The position numbers and the translations under genes are program-made. From assembly GCF_003732425.1 (NCBI RefSeq), contig NZ_MOBX01000015.1, positions 576,303 to 640,302 on the forward strand: DNA of 64,000 nt, given 5' to 3'. The notes under the pieces are model-generated. The model was not told the origin of the DNA and did not search any database. It worked only from the letters and a program-made list of their open reading frames with translations. Shown one piece after another: positions 24,266-33,338 of the stretch; positions within the stretch are counted from its first letter, which is position 1; every line of letters begins with the position of its first letter. The stretch is from Pseudomonas fluorescens (GTDB taxonomy: Bacteria > Pseudomonadota > Gammaproteobacteria > Pseudomonadales > Pseudomonadaceae).

Positions 24266-27021
24266 CCGCCTCAGAGCATTGGCGCACGCCAACACTGGCG
24301 GTGAGCGATGGTCGCGGTCTGCCGGTTCGTCAGGTCGCGTATCTGCGTACCGCGACCGCAGACGCGCCGCAGGTGAACCGCCAGCAATATGATGCGCCGG
24401 GCCGGCTGGTGGCGCAGTGGGATCCCCGCCTGCCGATAGCATGCCTGAGCACAATCTATCGCCTGGACGGCGAGCCGCTGAAAACCGCCAGCGTCGATGC
24501 CGGTTGGCGCCTGCTCCTGCCGGGGCTGGCCGGCGAACCGTTGCAACGCTGGGATGCGCGCAACGGCCATTGGCGCACGACGTTCGATGAGCAGTTGCGC
24601 GTAGTCGCGGTCGAAGAAAACGGCGTGGCCGATGTCGATGTTTTTACCTACGCCGATGCCACCGCCGACCCCCGGTTCAATCGACGCGGACAATTGCTGG
24701 AACAGAAGGACCGCTCGGGCACCCTGCGCACCGACAGCTATGCACTCATCGGCCAGACGCTGAGCGAAACCCGCACCTTTCACGATGGCGAAGGCTTCAC
24801 CAGCCGTCGGATGTTCAGCCCAATGGGCGCCGTGCTGGAGCAAACCGATGCCGGCGGCCATCGTCAGCAATCGCGTTATGGCCTGGCCGGGCAACTGCGC
24901 CAGGAACAATTACTGATCAGTGGCCAGAACCAATGGCAGCCCGTGTTGCTCGATGCGCAATACAACGCCGCCGACCAGATCATCGAACAACAGGCCGGTA
25001 ATCGTGTATTCAGTCGCTGGACCTACGACCCGGCCAATGGTCGTCTGCACACCCAGTCCAGCCGTAAAGACGCCGGCGCAGTGCTGCAAGACTTCGAATA
25101 TTTCTACGACCCCGTCGGCAACATTACCCGCATCGAAGACCACGCCTTCCAGCCGGTTTACTTCGCCAACCAGCGGGTCGATGGCCATCGGGATTTCACC
25201 TATGACTCGCTGTACCGACTGACTCGCGCGACCGGTTACGACGATGCTCCACCGTCCGACATCCCCGGCCTGCCGCAACCCGGCGACCCGCACAATCGGC
25301 TCAACTACACCCAGACCTACCAATACGACGCCGGCAACAACCTGATCGAACTCAAACATGTGCGGGCCGGTGCCAGCCACACCTGCAAAATGCGCATTGA
25401 CCCGAACAGCAACCGTGGTCTGCGCTGGCACCCGGGTGATCCGGAGCCCGACTTCGACAGTCTGTTCGATCGCCACGGCAACCAGCAGAACCTGCAACCG
25501 GGACAGGCTATGCAATGGAATGCGCGGGATGAGCTGCAACGCGTAACGCTGATTGCCCGAGACGGCACGCGCGACGACGCCGAGCACTACCGCTACAGCC
25601 AGGGTGCGCGGGTGTTCAAACGCCACGAAACCTTCACCGACAGCGCTGAGCATTTTCATCAGGTGCGCTACCTGCCGGGGCTGGAAATCCGCAGCAAGGA
25701 CAACGGCGAAGAACTGCACGTCATCAGCCTCGGCAGTGCCCGCTGCCTGCACTGGGCAAAGAACCCGCCCCGGCACATCGACAACAATCAACTGCGCTAC
25801 AGCCTCGACGATCACTTGGGCTCCTGCGGGATGGAACTGGATCAGGCCGCGCAACTGATCAGCCACGAAGGTTATTACCCGTTCGGCGCCACGGCGTGGA
25901 TGGCCGAAAAATCGGCGACAGTCAGCTACAAATTCATCCGTTATTCAGGCAAGGAGATGGATGTCAGCGGTTTGTACTACTACGGCGCGCGCTACTACGC
26001 GCCGTGGTTGCAACGTTGGGTCAGCCCTGACGCTTCGCCAGCCGACGGCCTGAATCTGTACGGGTTTGTAGGCAACAACCCTATGCGCTATGTCGATCCT
26101 GACGGCAACACGCGTGCGGAAGCCGTGATCATGATGACGTCGCGGTTTCAGTCAGCCGTCAATGAACATGCCCTGCAAGTCAGGGGGCAGCTGTTTAACA
26201 TTCTTTATCCACAAGGCTTTGAAAAAACCATGGCACTGAACACGGTTGCCGAAGGCGTCACCTGGTTTGCCTCAACCAAGAAAGGCGGCGACCTGGGTAG
26301 CGGCTTTGTCCAGCCGTTAGTTCCTTCGGTGCTTGAAGAGATGAATTTTCTGACCGTCAGCGGCATGGTCGGAGGGGCTGCGGGCGGAGACCTGAGCGCT
26401 GCAATGATCGCTCCGGTCGCGGAACGTGTCGGACTCGGGTTCGGTCCGTTGATCCCTCAAACTTCAAAAATGTCAGTCAGCGCAATTGACGAGGGTTTGG
26501 GCATCACTGGGGCGGTCAAGGAGATCAGTTCGTGGACGGACGTGAAAGAGCAATTGGTCGATCAGACACTCAATTCGGTGTTCAACCCCGATTTCATGAT
26601 GAACAGAGTCATTGGCTCGTGGTTATCGATTGTCCCCCACTTCCTCACACTGTTTACACGGGCCATTGAAGCGCAGGACATCCAGAACCGTCTGGATCCG
26701 GTGAAGATTGCAAAAATCGAAACAATGCTCGCCGATTGGAAAACAGCAGTCCAACAACGCGCCGCCTGGGCCGAAAACGCGTTTGACGCCGCAGGAACAG
26801 ATGTTGTCTACCCCGGCAATGTACTGCCCAACGTCAACCACATGACTTCCGCGCAAACGCTCGCGCCGATCACTCGCTCGGGCATGCACGAGCAAACCCG
26901 GAGCCTGCTGGACAACATTGCAATCGATGAGGCGATACTTGGTTTGTACAAAGAGAGGGGTACTACGGACAGTCAGTACATGCGCAGACAAACACGCACT
27001 GCAATGAAGAGGACAGGTTGA
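24262..27021 (+). CDS. tccC: Tc toxin C component 1 (TccC-like Rhs protein with unknown toxin end)
   Basis: A 919-residue TcC protein. Residues 1 to about 613 are the conserved Rhs/YD-repeat half of the cocoon (YDPANGRLHTQSSRKD, FEYFYDPVGNITRIEDHAF), ending in the Rhs core GLYYYGARYYAPWLQRWVSP and NPMRYVDPDG, where TcC proteins cleave themselves. The remaining ~306 residues are the variable toxin. They have a Gly/Ala-rich hydrophobic stretch (VSGMVGGAAGGDLSAAMIAP), no ART, glycosyltransferase or other catalytic motif I recognise, and a less GC-rich look. The gene overlaps tcB by 4 bases. What the toxin does is unknown. Confidence 0.9.
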   Translation: MTASEHWRTPTLAVSDGRGLPVRQVAYLRTATADAPQVNRQQYDAPGRLVAQWDPRLPIACLSTIYRLDGEPLKTASVDAGWRLLLPGLAGEPLQRWDARNGHWRTTFDEQLRVVAVEENGVADVDVFTYADATADPRFNRRGQLLEQKDRSGTLRTDSYALIGQTLSETRTFHDGEGFTSRRMFSPMGAVLEQTDAGGHRQQSRYGLAGQLRQEQLLISGQNQWQPVLLDAQYNAADQIIEQQAGNRVFSRWTYDPANGRLHTQSSRKDAGAVLQDFEYFYDPVGNITRIEDHAFQPVYFANQRVDGHRDFTYDSLYRLTRATGYDDAPPSDIPGLPQPGDPHNRLNYTQTYQYDAGNNLIELKHVRAGASHTCKMRIDPNSNRGLRWHPGDPEPDFDSLFDRHGNQQNLQPGQAMQWNARDELQRVTLIARDGTRDDAEHYRYSQGARVFKRHETFTDSAEHFHQVRYLPGLEIRSKDNGEELHVISLGSARCLHWAKNPPRHIDNNQLRYSLDDHLGSCGMELDQAAQLISHEGYYPFGATAWMAEKSATVSYKFIRYSGKEMDVSGLYYYGARYYAPWLQRWVSPDASPADGLNLYGFVGNNPMRYVDPDGNTRAEAVIMMTSRFQSAVNEHALQVRGQLFNILYPQGFEKTMALNTVAEGVTWFASTKKGGDLGSGFVQPLVPSVLEEMNFLTVSGMVGGAAGGDLSAAMIAPVAERVGLGFGPLIPQTSKMSVSAIDEGLGITGAVKEISSWTDVKEQLVDQTLNSVFNPDFMMNRVIGSWLSIVPHFLTLFTRAIEAQDIQNRLDPVKIAKIETMLADWKTAVQQRAAWAENAFDAAGTDVVYPGNVLPNVNHMTSAQTLAPITRSGMHEQTRSLLDNIAIDEAILGLYKERGTTDSQYMRRQTRTAMKRTG

Positions 27022-27048
27022 AATGACCAAATACCGGAGTGTCAGGAG

Positions 27049-29757
27049 ATGAATCGGTCCGTGCATTGGCGCACCCCCGCGCTATCGGCCAGCGATGGTC
27101 GCGGCTTGCCGGTGCGCCAGGTCGCTTACCTGCGCAGCGCTACCGAAGTCGTAGCCTTGGTCAACCGCCAGCAACATGATCTCGGCGGACGCCTGGTGGC
27201 GCAGTTCGATCCGCGGCTGCCCGTGCCCGGCATGACGACGATTTACCGCCTCGACGGCCAGCCCTTGAGAACCGACAGCGTCGACGCCGGCTGGCGCCTG
27301 CACCTGCCAGGCCTGGCTGGTGAGCCGCTGCAACGCTGGGACAAGGGCGACAACCATTGGCGCACGACTTTCGACAATCAGTTGCGCCCGGTGACGGTCG
27401 CGGAAAACGACGAGGTCGACATCGATGTGTTCCATTATGCCGACGCCAGTGCCGACGCTGGGCACAACCAGCGTGGCCAGTTGCTTGAACAGAGCGATCG
27501 CGCCGGCACGCTGCGTACCGACAGCTTCGCCCTCAACGGCCAGCCGCTGCGCGAAACCCGTACTTTCCTCGATAAAGAAGCCTTCACCAGCCGGCGGATT
27601 TTCAGCCCGCTGGGCGCGGTGCTGGAACAGACCGATGCCGGTGGCCATCGCCAGCAATCGCACTATGGTCTGACCGGCCAGCTCAGACAGGTGCAGTTGT
27701 TGATCAACGGCGAAACCGCCTGGCGACCGGTGCTAAACGACGCTCACTACAACGCCGCCGAGCAGATTATCGAACAGCAGTCCGGCAACGGCATGCACAG
27801 CCAGTGGAGCTACGATCCAGCCGATGGTCGACTGCATACGCAGTCCAGTCGCAAGGACAACGGCGAGGTGCTGCAAGACTTCGAATATTTTTACGACCGC
27901 GTCGGCAATATCACCCGCATCGAAGACCACGCCTTTGCGCCGAGCTGGTTCGCCAACCAGAGGGTCGATGGCCATCGCGACTTCCGCTACGACACGCTGT
28001 ACCGGCTGATCAGCGCGACCGGCTACGACGACGGCCCGCTCTCGGATATTCCCGGCCTGCCCAATCCGACCGATCCGAACAATCGCCTCAATTACACCCA
28101 GACCTACACCTACGACAGCGGCGGCAATCTGGAGAAACGGGTGCATGTGCGCGCTGGCGCCGATCACACCGTGCAGATGTGCATCGATTCGGTCAGCAAC
28201 CGTGGCGTGCGCTGGAAACCGGGGGATCCGGATCCTGACTTCGACAGCCTGTTCGACCGTCACGGCAACCTGCTGGCCGTGCAACCGGGCCAGCCGCTGC
28301 GCTGGAACGTGCGCGACGAGTTGCAGAACGTCACGCTGATCGCCCGGGAGGACGGTCGCAACGACACCGAGCATTACCACTACAGCCAGGGTGGCCGGGT
28401 GTTCAAGCGCCACGAATGGTATGGCGCAAGCACCCTGCACTTTCATCAGGTGCGCTATCTGCCGGGGCTGGAAATCCGCAGCAAGGACAATGGCGAAGAA
28501 CTGCACATCATCCAGCTGGGCAACGCGCGCTGCCTGCATTGGGTCACGTCGCCGCCTGCTGGTATCGAGAACAATCAACTGCGCTACCGCCTCGACGACC
28601 ACCTGGGCTCGTGCACGATGGAGCTGGATCAGAATGCGCACATGATCAGCCATGAAGGCTATTACCCGTTCGGCGCGACGGCGTGGATGGTCGAAAAACC
28701 GGAGACCGGGGTCAGCTACAAATTCATCCGTTATTCGGGCAAGGAGATGGATGTCAGCGGGCTCTATTACTACGGCGCGCGGTACTACGCGCCGTGGCTG
28801 CAGCGTTGGGTCAGTCCCGACCCGGCAGGGGATGTGGATGGGCTGAACCTGTATGTATTTGTAGGTAATAACCCGCTGATTTTCATTGATGACAATGGCA
28901 CCAATAAAGATCTCGCCAGTGATAAGCAGAGGATCGAAGAATTCTCCAGAGTCTTGGAAACCATGGGAGACGAACTGCAAGCGCTGGACACGCAATTGAA
29001 CGCTCTTTTCACCACTCGCGACATTGTAAAACGGGCTGGGGTCAACGTTACTTTTCAAGTGGCAAAAGGCGTTGTGGGCACAGCGGCGTCGAAGGGAACA
29101 GAGTATATGACAGGCATTCCTCTTCTCGGCTCGGTTACCCGCCTCGCCTCAGGAAAAATCATGGACAAACTGGGCTTGATGACAACGCTCTCGACGCCGG
29201 TCCTGCCCGATGCTCAAAAGCTCAATCCGCAAGCCATTTACAACGAAGCTAACATCAGCGTCTTTACCAGCCCTGTGGAGTTCATGAAAAAAACGGCCAT
29301 GCCCTATGACCCTCGAACCGCGAGAGGCGCGAAAAAATTGCTTGATACCGTTGCGTCATCTGTACTTGGCCAAAAAGGCGTTCCCGCTGCCAGTGAACTT
29401 CTGGCCATCGAGCAAACAGCACTGGATGCGGCGTCGGCAATGGTCGGTCTAAGGGACAAGGATATCGGTGCCCTGGACAATGCCCTCATTCTGCTGACCG
29501 GGTTCCTGGAGCGGGATCGCAGCTACGTAAACGCAACATTCGCCAACCTTGAGATCAACGAATTCTATTCCGAAGGCGTGATGGGCACCCTCCAACTGGC
29601 CTTTGACCGGGCCAATAACACCATTGGCACCGACAAAGCCGGCACGATAAGCCGCGAGCAGATCCAGAAGGACATAACGGTACGCATTGCTCAAGCCAAT
29701 CGAAATCGCGAACTGTTGCAAAGGTATCGCCACTACAGCCAGCAAAAAGCCGCCTAG
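27049..29757 (+). CDS. tccC: Tc toxin C component 2 (TccC-like, different toxin end)
   Basis: A 902-residue second TcC. Its first ~613 residues are a close paralog of the preceding gene's core, colinear from the start (HWRTP, SDGRGLPVRQVAYLR) to RYSGKEMDVSGLYYYGARYY. The junction reads NPLIFIDDNG: the aspartate is kept but the usual DP-G proline is replaced by D. The ~289-residue toxin end is unrelated to the first by eye, helix-rich, with SVTRLASGKIMDKLG and a C-terminus RELLQRYRHYSQQKAA; I do not recognise an enzyme. AGGAG directly abuts the ATG, so a GTG four codons later may be used, though the ATG aligns with the paralog. It should compete with TcC 1 for the same TcB. Confidence 0.9.
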   Translation: MNRSVHWRTPALSASDGRGLPVRQVAYLRSATEVVALVNRQQHDLGGRLVAQFDPRLPVPGMTTIYRLDGQPLRTDSVDAGWRLHLPGLAGEPLQRWDKGDNHWRTTFDNQLRPVTVAENDEVDIDVFHYADASADAGHNQRGQLLEQSDRAGTLRTDSFALNGQPLRETRTFLDKEAFTSRRIFSPLGAVLEQTDAGGHRQQSHYGLTGQLRQVQLLINGETAWRPVLNDAHYNAAEQIIEQQSGNGMHSQWSYDPADGRLHTQSSRKDNGEVLQDFEYFYDRVGNITRIEDHAFAPSWFANQRVDGHRDFRYDTLYRLISATGYDDGPLSDIPGLPNPTDPNNRLNYTQTYTYDSGGNLEKRVHVRAGADHTVQMCIDSVSNRGVRWKPGDPDPDFDSLFDRHGNLLAVQPGQPLRWNVRDELQNVTLIAREDGRNDTEHYHYSQGGRVFKRHEWYGASTLHFHQVRYLPGLEIRSKDNGEELHIIQLGNARCLHWVTSPPAGIENNQLRYRLDDHLGSCTMELDQNAHMISHEGYYPFGATAWMVEKPETGVSYKFIRYSGKEMDVSGLYYYGARYYAPWLQRWVSPDPAGDVDGLNLYVFVGNNPLIFIDDNGTNKDLASDKQRIEEFSRVLETMGDELQALDTQLNALFTTRDIVKRAGVNVTFQVAKGVVGTAASKGTEYMTGIPLLGSVTRLASGKIMDKLGLMTTLSTPVLPDAQKLNPQAIYNEANISVFTSPVEFMKKTAMPYDPRTARGAKKLLDTVASSVLGQKGVPAASELLAIEQTALDAASAMVGLRDKDIGALDNALILLTGFLERDRSYVNATFANLEINEFYSEGVMGTLQLAFDRANNTIGTDKAGTISREQIQKDITVRIAQANRNRELLQRYRHYSQQKAA

Positions 29758-29764
29758 TCAGTGA

Positions 29765-29898
29765 CGAGGAGTCGATGTCGCCAGTGAGGCCAGTGCGGCG
29801 CTCAGCACCTTGGCGGGCACGTTCGAAATACTGCATGAAATTGCAGGCGCAGGCGCCGGTCAATTGAGACAGACCCAAGCGCTGCTCAGCCGTTAGTT
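29765..29898 (+). pseudogene. Possible 3' gene remnant after the tccC pair
   Basis: This frame encodes about 44 residues with normal protein composition (SEASAALSTLAGTFEILHEI then AGAGAGQLRQTQALLSR) ending in TAG, but has no ATG/GTG start; a stop at 29762 closes it upstream. It looks like the tail of a deleted gene, perhaps an earlier toxin cassette or accessory gene. It could be chance in GC-rich DNA. Confidence 0.3.
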
Positions 29899-29972
29899 TT
29901 CGTGTGAAGACGGCTGGAAAACGCTGACAGCATGCTATCGTGCCCGCCCGACTTGTCATCCATTTGCCCAGT

Positions 29973-31733
29973 ATGCTGCCGACTTCCCGTACCCTGCGTC
30001 TGTCGTTGTATACCCTGCTGATCATCGCCGGCACGGCGATTGCCGCGACGCTTGCCATCCGTCACGCCGAACGTCAGGCGCTTGAGGAAGACGCGGCGCG
30101 CGCCAGCCAGCAACTGGCGCTCTACGCCAACTCGCTGCACACCCTGATCGACCGCTACCGCGCCCTGCCCGCCGTGCTGGCACTCGATCCGCAATTACGC
30201 TCGGCGCTGGCCGGTCCTGTGGATACCGAGCAACAAGCCGCGCTGAATCTCAAACTGGAGAAGATCAACGGCGCGGCGCAATCCTCGACCCTTGAACTGC
30301 TCGATCACACCGGCCTTGCCGTGGCCGCGAGCAACTGGCGCCTGCCAAGCAGCTACGTCGGCCACAACTACGGGTTTCGCCCGTATTTCAGCCAGACCCG
30401 CACCCAGGGTACCGGACGTTTTTATGCGGTGGGCGTGACCAGCGGCATACCCGGCTACTTCCTCTCCAGCGCGGTGCTGGGCGAAAACGACGAGTTCCTC
30501 GGCGCGATGGTGGTCAAGCTGGAATTCCCCGAGCTGGAGCGGGAGTGGAGCCAGGGCAATGACACCTTGCTGGTCAGCGATGCACGCGGGATTATCTTCA
30601 TCGCCAATCAACCGGGCTGGCGTTATCGCGCTCTGCGGCCGTTGAGCGCCAGCGATCAGGCCGAGATCAAGAGCACGCGTCAGTACGACAAGCAATCGCT
30701 GGTGCCCCTGACCCACTTATCGTTGCGCCGCTTCGATGACAACAGCGACCTGCGCCGGGTCGAGGGTCCGCAGGGCACGGCGGATTATTTGTGGGAATCG
30801 CTGCCACTGACGACCGAAGGCTGGACCTTGCACCTGTTGCGCCGCCCGCAAGTAGCCTTCGAAGATTTGCGCAATGCCGCCCTCGCCGCCGCCGGGGTGT
30901 GGCTGGCGCTGGTGTTCTTGCTGTTGTTCCTCAACCAGCGCTGGCGTCTGGCCAAGGTGCGCCAGCGCAACCGCGAAGAGCTCGAACATCTGGTCGAGGA
31001 GCGCACCCGCGACCTGCGTACCGCTCAGGAAGGTCTGGTGCAATCGGCCAAACTCGCCGCGCTGGGGCAGATGTCCGCCGCCCTCGCCCACGAAATCAAT
31101 CAGCCGCTGACCGCCCAGCGCATGCAACTGGCGACCTTGCGTTTGCTGCTCGAACATGGCCGTGTCGATGACGCGTACAAGGCGCTGAAACCGGTGGACG
31201 ATATGCTCACGCGCATGGCCGCCCTCACCGGCCACCTCAAGACGTTCGCGCGCAAAAGCCCCAGCGGTTTGCGCGAGCGGCTGGACCTGGCCACGGTGGT
31301 CGATCAGTCGCTGCACTTGCTCGATACGCGGCTGCGTGACGAGCAGGTCAGTCTGGTGCTGCACCTGACGCGTCCGGCGTGGGTACGCGGTGATGCAATT
31401 CGGCTCGAACAGGTGCTGATCAACCTGCTGCGCAACGCCCTCGATGCGATGCAGGGCAAGCCGTGCAAGCGTCTGGAAATTCGCCTGGAAGCCGATGAAC
31501 AACTTTGGCGTCTGAGTGTGATCGACAACGGCGGTGGCATTGCTGAAGAACACCTGAGCCAGGTGTTCGATCCGTTCTTCACCACCAAACCGGTGGGTGA
31601 CGGTTTGGGTCTCGGCTTGGCGGTATCTTTCGCTATCGTGCATGAATCCGGCGGCCGCCTGAGCGTCGAGAATGGTGACAGCGGCGCGGTGTTCAGCCTG
31701 ACTTTGCCGATCGATCTGGAGGCACACATCTGA
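29973..31733 (+). CDS. mifS: Sensor histidine kinase, MifS/DctB type
   Basis: A 586-residue membrane kinase: a first transmembrane helix (LYTLLIIAGTAIAATLAI), a periplasmic PDC/cache sensor with YGFRPYFSQT and FYAVGVTSGIPGYFLS (a C4-dicarboxylate-type pocket), a second helix (ALAAAGVWLALVFLLLFL), a coiled coil, then the kinase core with phospho-His in ALAHEINQPL (about residue 373), N box INLLRNALDAM, DNGGGI, FDPFFTTK and GLGLGLAVS. The stop overlaps the regulator's ATG (TGATG). Next to a KgtP gene, it most likely senses alpha-ketoglutarate like P. aeruginosa MifS; a plain DctB sensing succinate is the alternative. A GTG start at 29940 is also open. Confidence 0.85.
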   Translation: MLPTSRTLRLSLYTLLIIAGTAIAATLAIRHAERQALEEDAARASQQLALYANSLHTLIDRYRALPAVLALDPQLRSALAGPVDTEQQAALNLKLEKINGAAQSSTLELLDHTGLAVAASNWRLPSSYVGHNYGFRPYFSQTRTQGTGRFYAVGVTSGIPGYFLSSAVLGENDEFLGAMVVKLEFPELEREWSQGNDTLLVSDARGIIFIANQPGWRYRALRPLSASDQAEIKSTRQYDKQSLVPLTHLSLRRFDDNSDLRRVEGPQGTADYLWESLPLTTEGWTLHLLRRPQVAFEDLRNAALAAAGVWLALVFLLLFLNQRWRLAKVRQRNREELEHLVEERTRDLRTAQEGLVQSAKLAALGQMSAALAHEINQPLTAQRMQLATLRLLLEHGRVDDAYKALKPVDDMLTRMAALTGHLKTFARKSPSGLRERLDLATVVDQSLHLLDTRLRDEQVSLVLHLTRPAWVRGDAIRLEQVLINLLRNALDAMQGKPCKRLEIRLEADEQLWRLSVIDNGGGIAEEHLSQVFDPFFTTKPVGDGLGLGLAVSFAIVHESGGRLSVENGDSGAVFSLTLPIDLEAHI

Positions 31734-33055
31734 TGCTCAATTCAGTGATGGTGGTCGATGACGAAAGCAGCATTCGCAGCGCCGTCGAGCAGTGGCTGAG
31801 TCTGTCGGGGTTCGAGGTGCAACTGTTCAGCCGTGCCGAGGAGTGCCTCGCCGCGCTGCCTGCGCACTTTGCCGGGGTGATCCTCAGCGACGTGCGCATG
31901 CCCGGCATGGGCGGTCTGGCGTTATTGGCCGAAGTGCAGAAACGCGATGCCGATCTACCGGTGATTCTGCTCACGGGTCATGGCGATGTACCGATGGCCG
32001 TCGAAGCGATGCGCGACGGCGCCTACGACTTTCTGGAAAAACCGTTCAGCCCGCAAACCCTGCTCGGCAGCTTGCGCCGGGCGCTGGACAAACGCTGGCT
32101 GATCCTGGAAAACCGTGCCCTGCACGAGCAGGCCGACAACCGCGCGAAACTCGATGCGACGTTGCTCGGCGTGTCCCGTGGCCTGCAGACCCTGCGTCGG
32201 CAAGTGCTGGACCTGGCGGCGTTGCCGGTCAATGTGTTGATCCGTGGCGAAACCGGCAGCGGCAAGGAACTGGTCGCGCGATGCCTGCATGATTTCGGCC
32301 CGCGTGCGGCCAAGCCGTTTGTGGCGCTGAACTGCGCGGCGATACCTGAGCAGTTGTTCGAGGCGGAGTTGTTCGGTCACGAGAGCGGCGCGTTTACCGG
32401 CGCCTCGGGCAAACGCATCGGCAAGCTGGAATACGCCGACGGCGGCACCTTGTTTCTCGATGAAATCGAAAGCATGCCGCTGGCGCAACAGGTGAAACTG
32501 CTGCGCGTGTTGCAGGAACAAAAGCTTGAACGGCTGGGTTCGAACCAGAGCATTCGCGTTGATCTGCGCATTGTCGCAGCGACCAAACCCGACCTGCTCG
32601 ATGAAGCCCGGGCCGGACGTTTTCGTGAGGATCTGGCCTATCGTCTGAACGTCGCCGAACTGCGCTTGCCGCCATTGCGCGATCGCCGCGAAGACATTCC
32701 GCTGCTGTTCGAAACCTTCGCCCACAATGCCGCTGCCCGCCTGGGCCGCACCTTTCCCCCCTTGAGTGGCGCGCAATTGAGCCATCTGCTCAGCCACGAC
32801 TGGCCGGGCAATGTGCGCGAACTGGCCAACGTTGCCGAACGTCAGGTGTTGGGGCTGGATGAACCGGTGGAGGGGATTGATCCGGGACAATCCTTGGCAG
32901 CGCAGCAGGAAGCGTTTGAGGCGCAGTGCTTGCGCGCGGCGCTGACCCGGCACAAGGGTGATGTGAAAGCGGTGCTGGAAGAACTGCAACTGCCGCGCCG
33001 CACGTTCAATGAAAAGCTGCAGCGACATGGGTTGAGTCGGGAGATGTTTCTGTAG
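31733..33055 (+). CDS. mifR: Sigma-54-dependent response regulator, MifR/DctD type
   Basis: A 440-residue three-domain activator: receiver domain (MVVDDESS, phospho-acceptor Asp in VILSDVRMPGMGG, LLTGHG, KPF); AAA+ domain with GETGSGKE (Walker A), the sigma-54 loop ESGAFTGA, GGTLFLDEIE (Walker B) and RFREDLAYRLN; and a short Fis-type C-terminus (RAALTRHKGDVKAVLEELQLPRRTFNEKLQRHG). GAFTGA is intact, so it should activate sigma-54 promoters. The nearest one is in front of kgtP (33261), with two inverted-repeat sites upstream (33173-33218). Confidence 0.9.
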   Translation: MLNSVMVVDDESSIRSAVEQWLSLSGFEVQLFSRAEECLAALPAHFAGVILSDVRMPGMGGLALLAEVQKRDADLPVILLTGHGDVPMAVEAMRDGAYDFLEKPFSPQTLLGSLRRALDKRWLILENRALHEQADNRAKLDATLLGVSRGLQTLRRQVLDLAALPVNVLIRGETGSGKELVARCLHDFGPRAAKPFVALNCAAIPEQLFEAELFGHESGAFTGASGKRIGKLEYADGGTLFLDEIESMPLAQQVKLLRVLQEQKLERLGSNQSIRVDLRIVAATKPDLLDEARAGRFREDLAYRLNVAELRLPPLRDRREDIPLLFETFAHNAAARLGRTFPPLSGAQLSHLLSHDWPGNVRELANVAERQVLGLDEPVEGIDPGQSLAAQQEAFEAQCLRAALTRHKGDVKAVLEELQLPRRTFNEKLQRHGLSREMFL

Positions 33056-33070
33056 CGCCTGTACTGCCCC

Positions 33071-33138
33071 CTTCGCGAGCAGGCTCGCTCCCACCTTTGA
33101 AATGCATTCCCCTGTGGGAGCGAGCCTGCTCGCGAAGA
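33071..33138. repeat. REP doublet
   Basis: Inverted TTCGCGAGCAGGCTCGCTCC and GGGAGCGAGCCTGCTCGCGA units after mifR; likely the transcript end. Confidence 0.8.
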
Positions 33139-33172
33139 CGTCAGCAGATCCCCGTAAATGCCCAGATGCATA

Positions 33173-33218
33173 AGCAAATTTCCGCTCGTAAGTAGCTACC
33201 AATAAGCGGATTTCCGCT
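33173..33218 (+). promoter_or_regulatory. Two candidate MifR upstream activating sites
   Basis: AGCGGATTTCCGCT (33205-33218) is a 6-2-6 inverted repeat. AGCAAATTTCCGCT (33173-33186) is a degraded copy exactly 32 bases (about three helical turns) upstream. Both lie 43-88 bases before the sigma-54 promoter, a usual place for enhancer-binding activators. Confidence 0.55.
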
Positions 33219-33260
33219 CACCCAATCCCGTCACCCCCTCTAAACCGGCCCTCCCCCCGT

Positions 33261-33276
33261 TGGCACACCTCCTGCT
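33261..33276 (+). promoter_or_regulatory. Sigma-54 promoter of kgtP
   Basis: TGGCACACCTCCTGCT fits the -24/-12 consensus TGGCAC-N5-TTGC(A/T) with one change (CTGC), 62 bases before the kgtP ATG. Confidence 0.8.
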
Positions 33277-33311
33277 ATAGCCCTCGCAGGCTGCGTTTCG
33301 ACGCGCTCCAC

Positions 33312-33319
33312 AAAAACAA
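33312..33319 (+). promoter_or_regulatory. Candidate Crc/Hfq CA motif before kgtP
   Basis: AAAAACAA fits AAnAAnAA and lies 19 bases before the start codon, close to the ribosome site (GAAGGA). Confidence 0.4.
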
Positions 33320-33338
33320 TTAAACGAAGGATCCTTCA

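Noticed and set aside
27733..29058. 441-codon minus-strand frame inside tccC2
   Set aside because: Opposite a recognised Rhs gene, no ribosome site, composition of a codon shadow.
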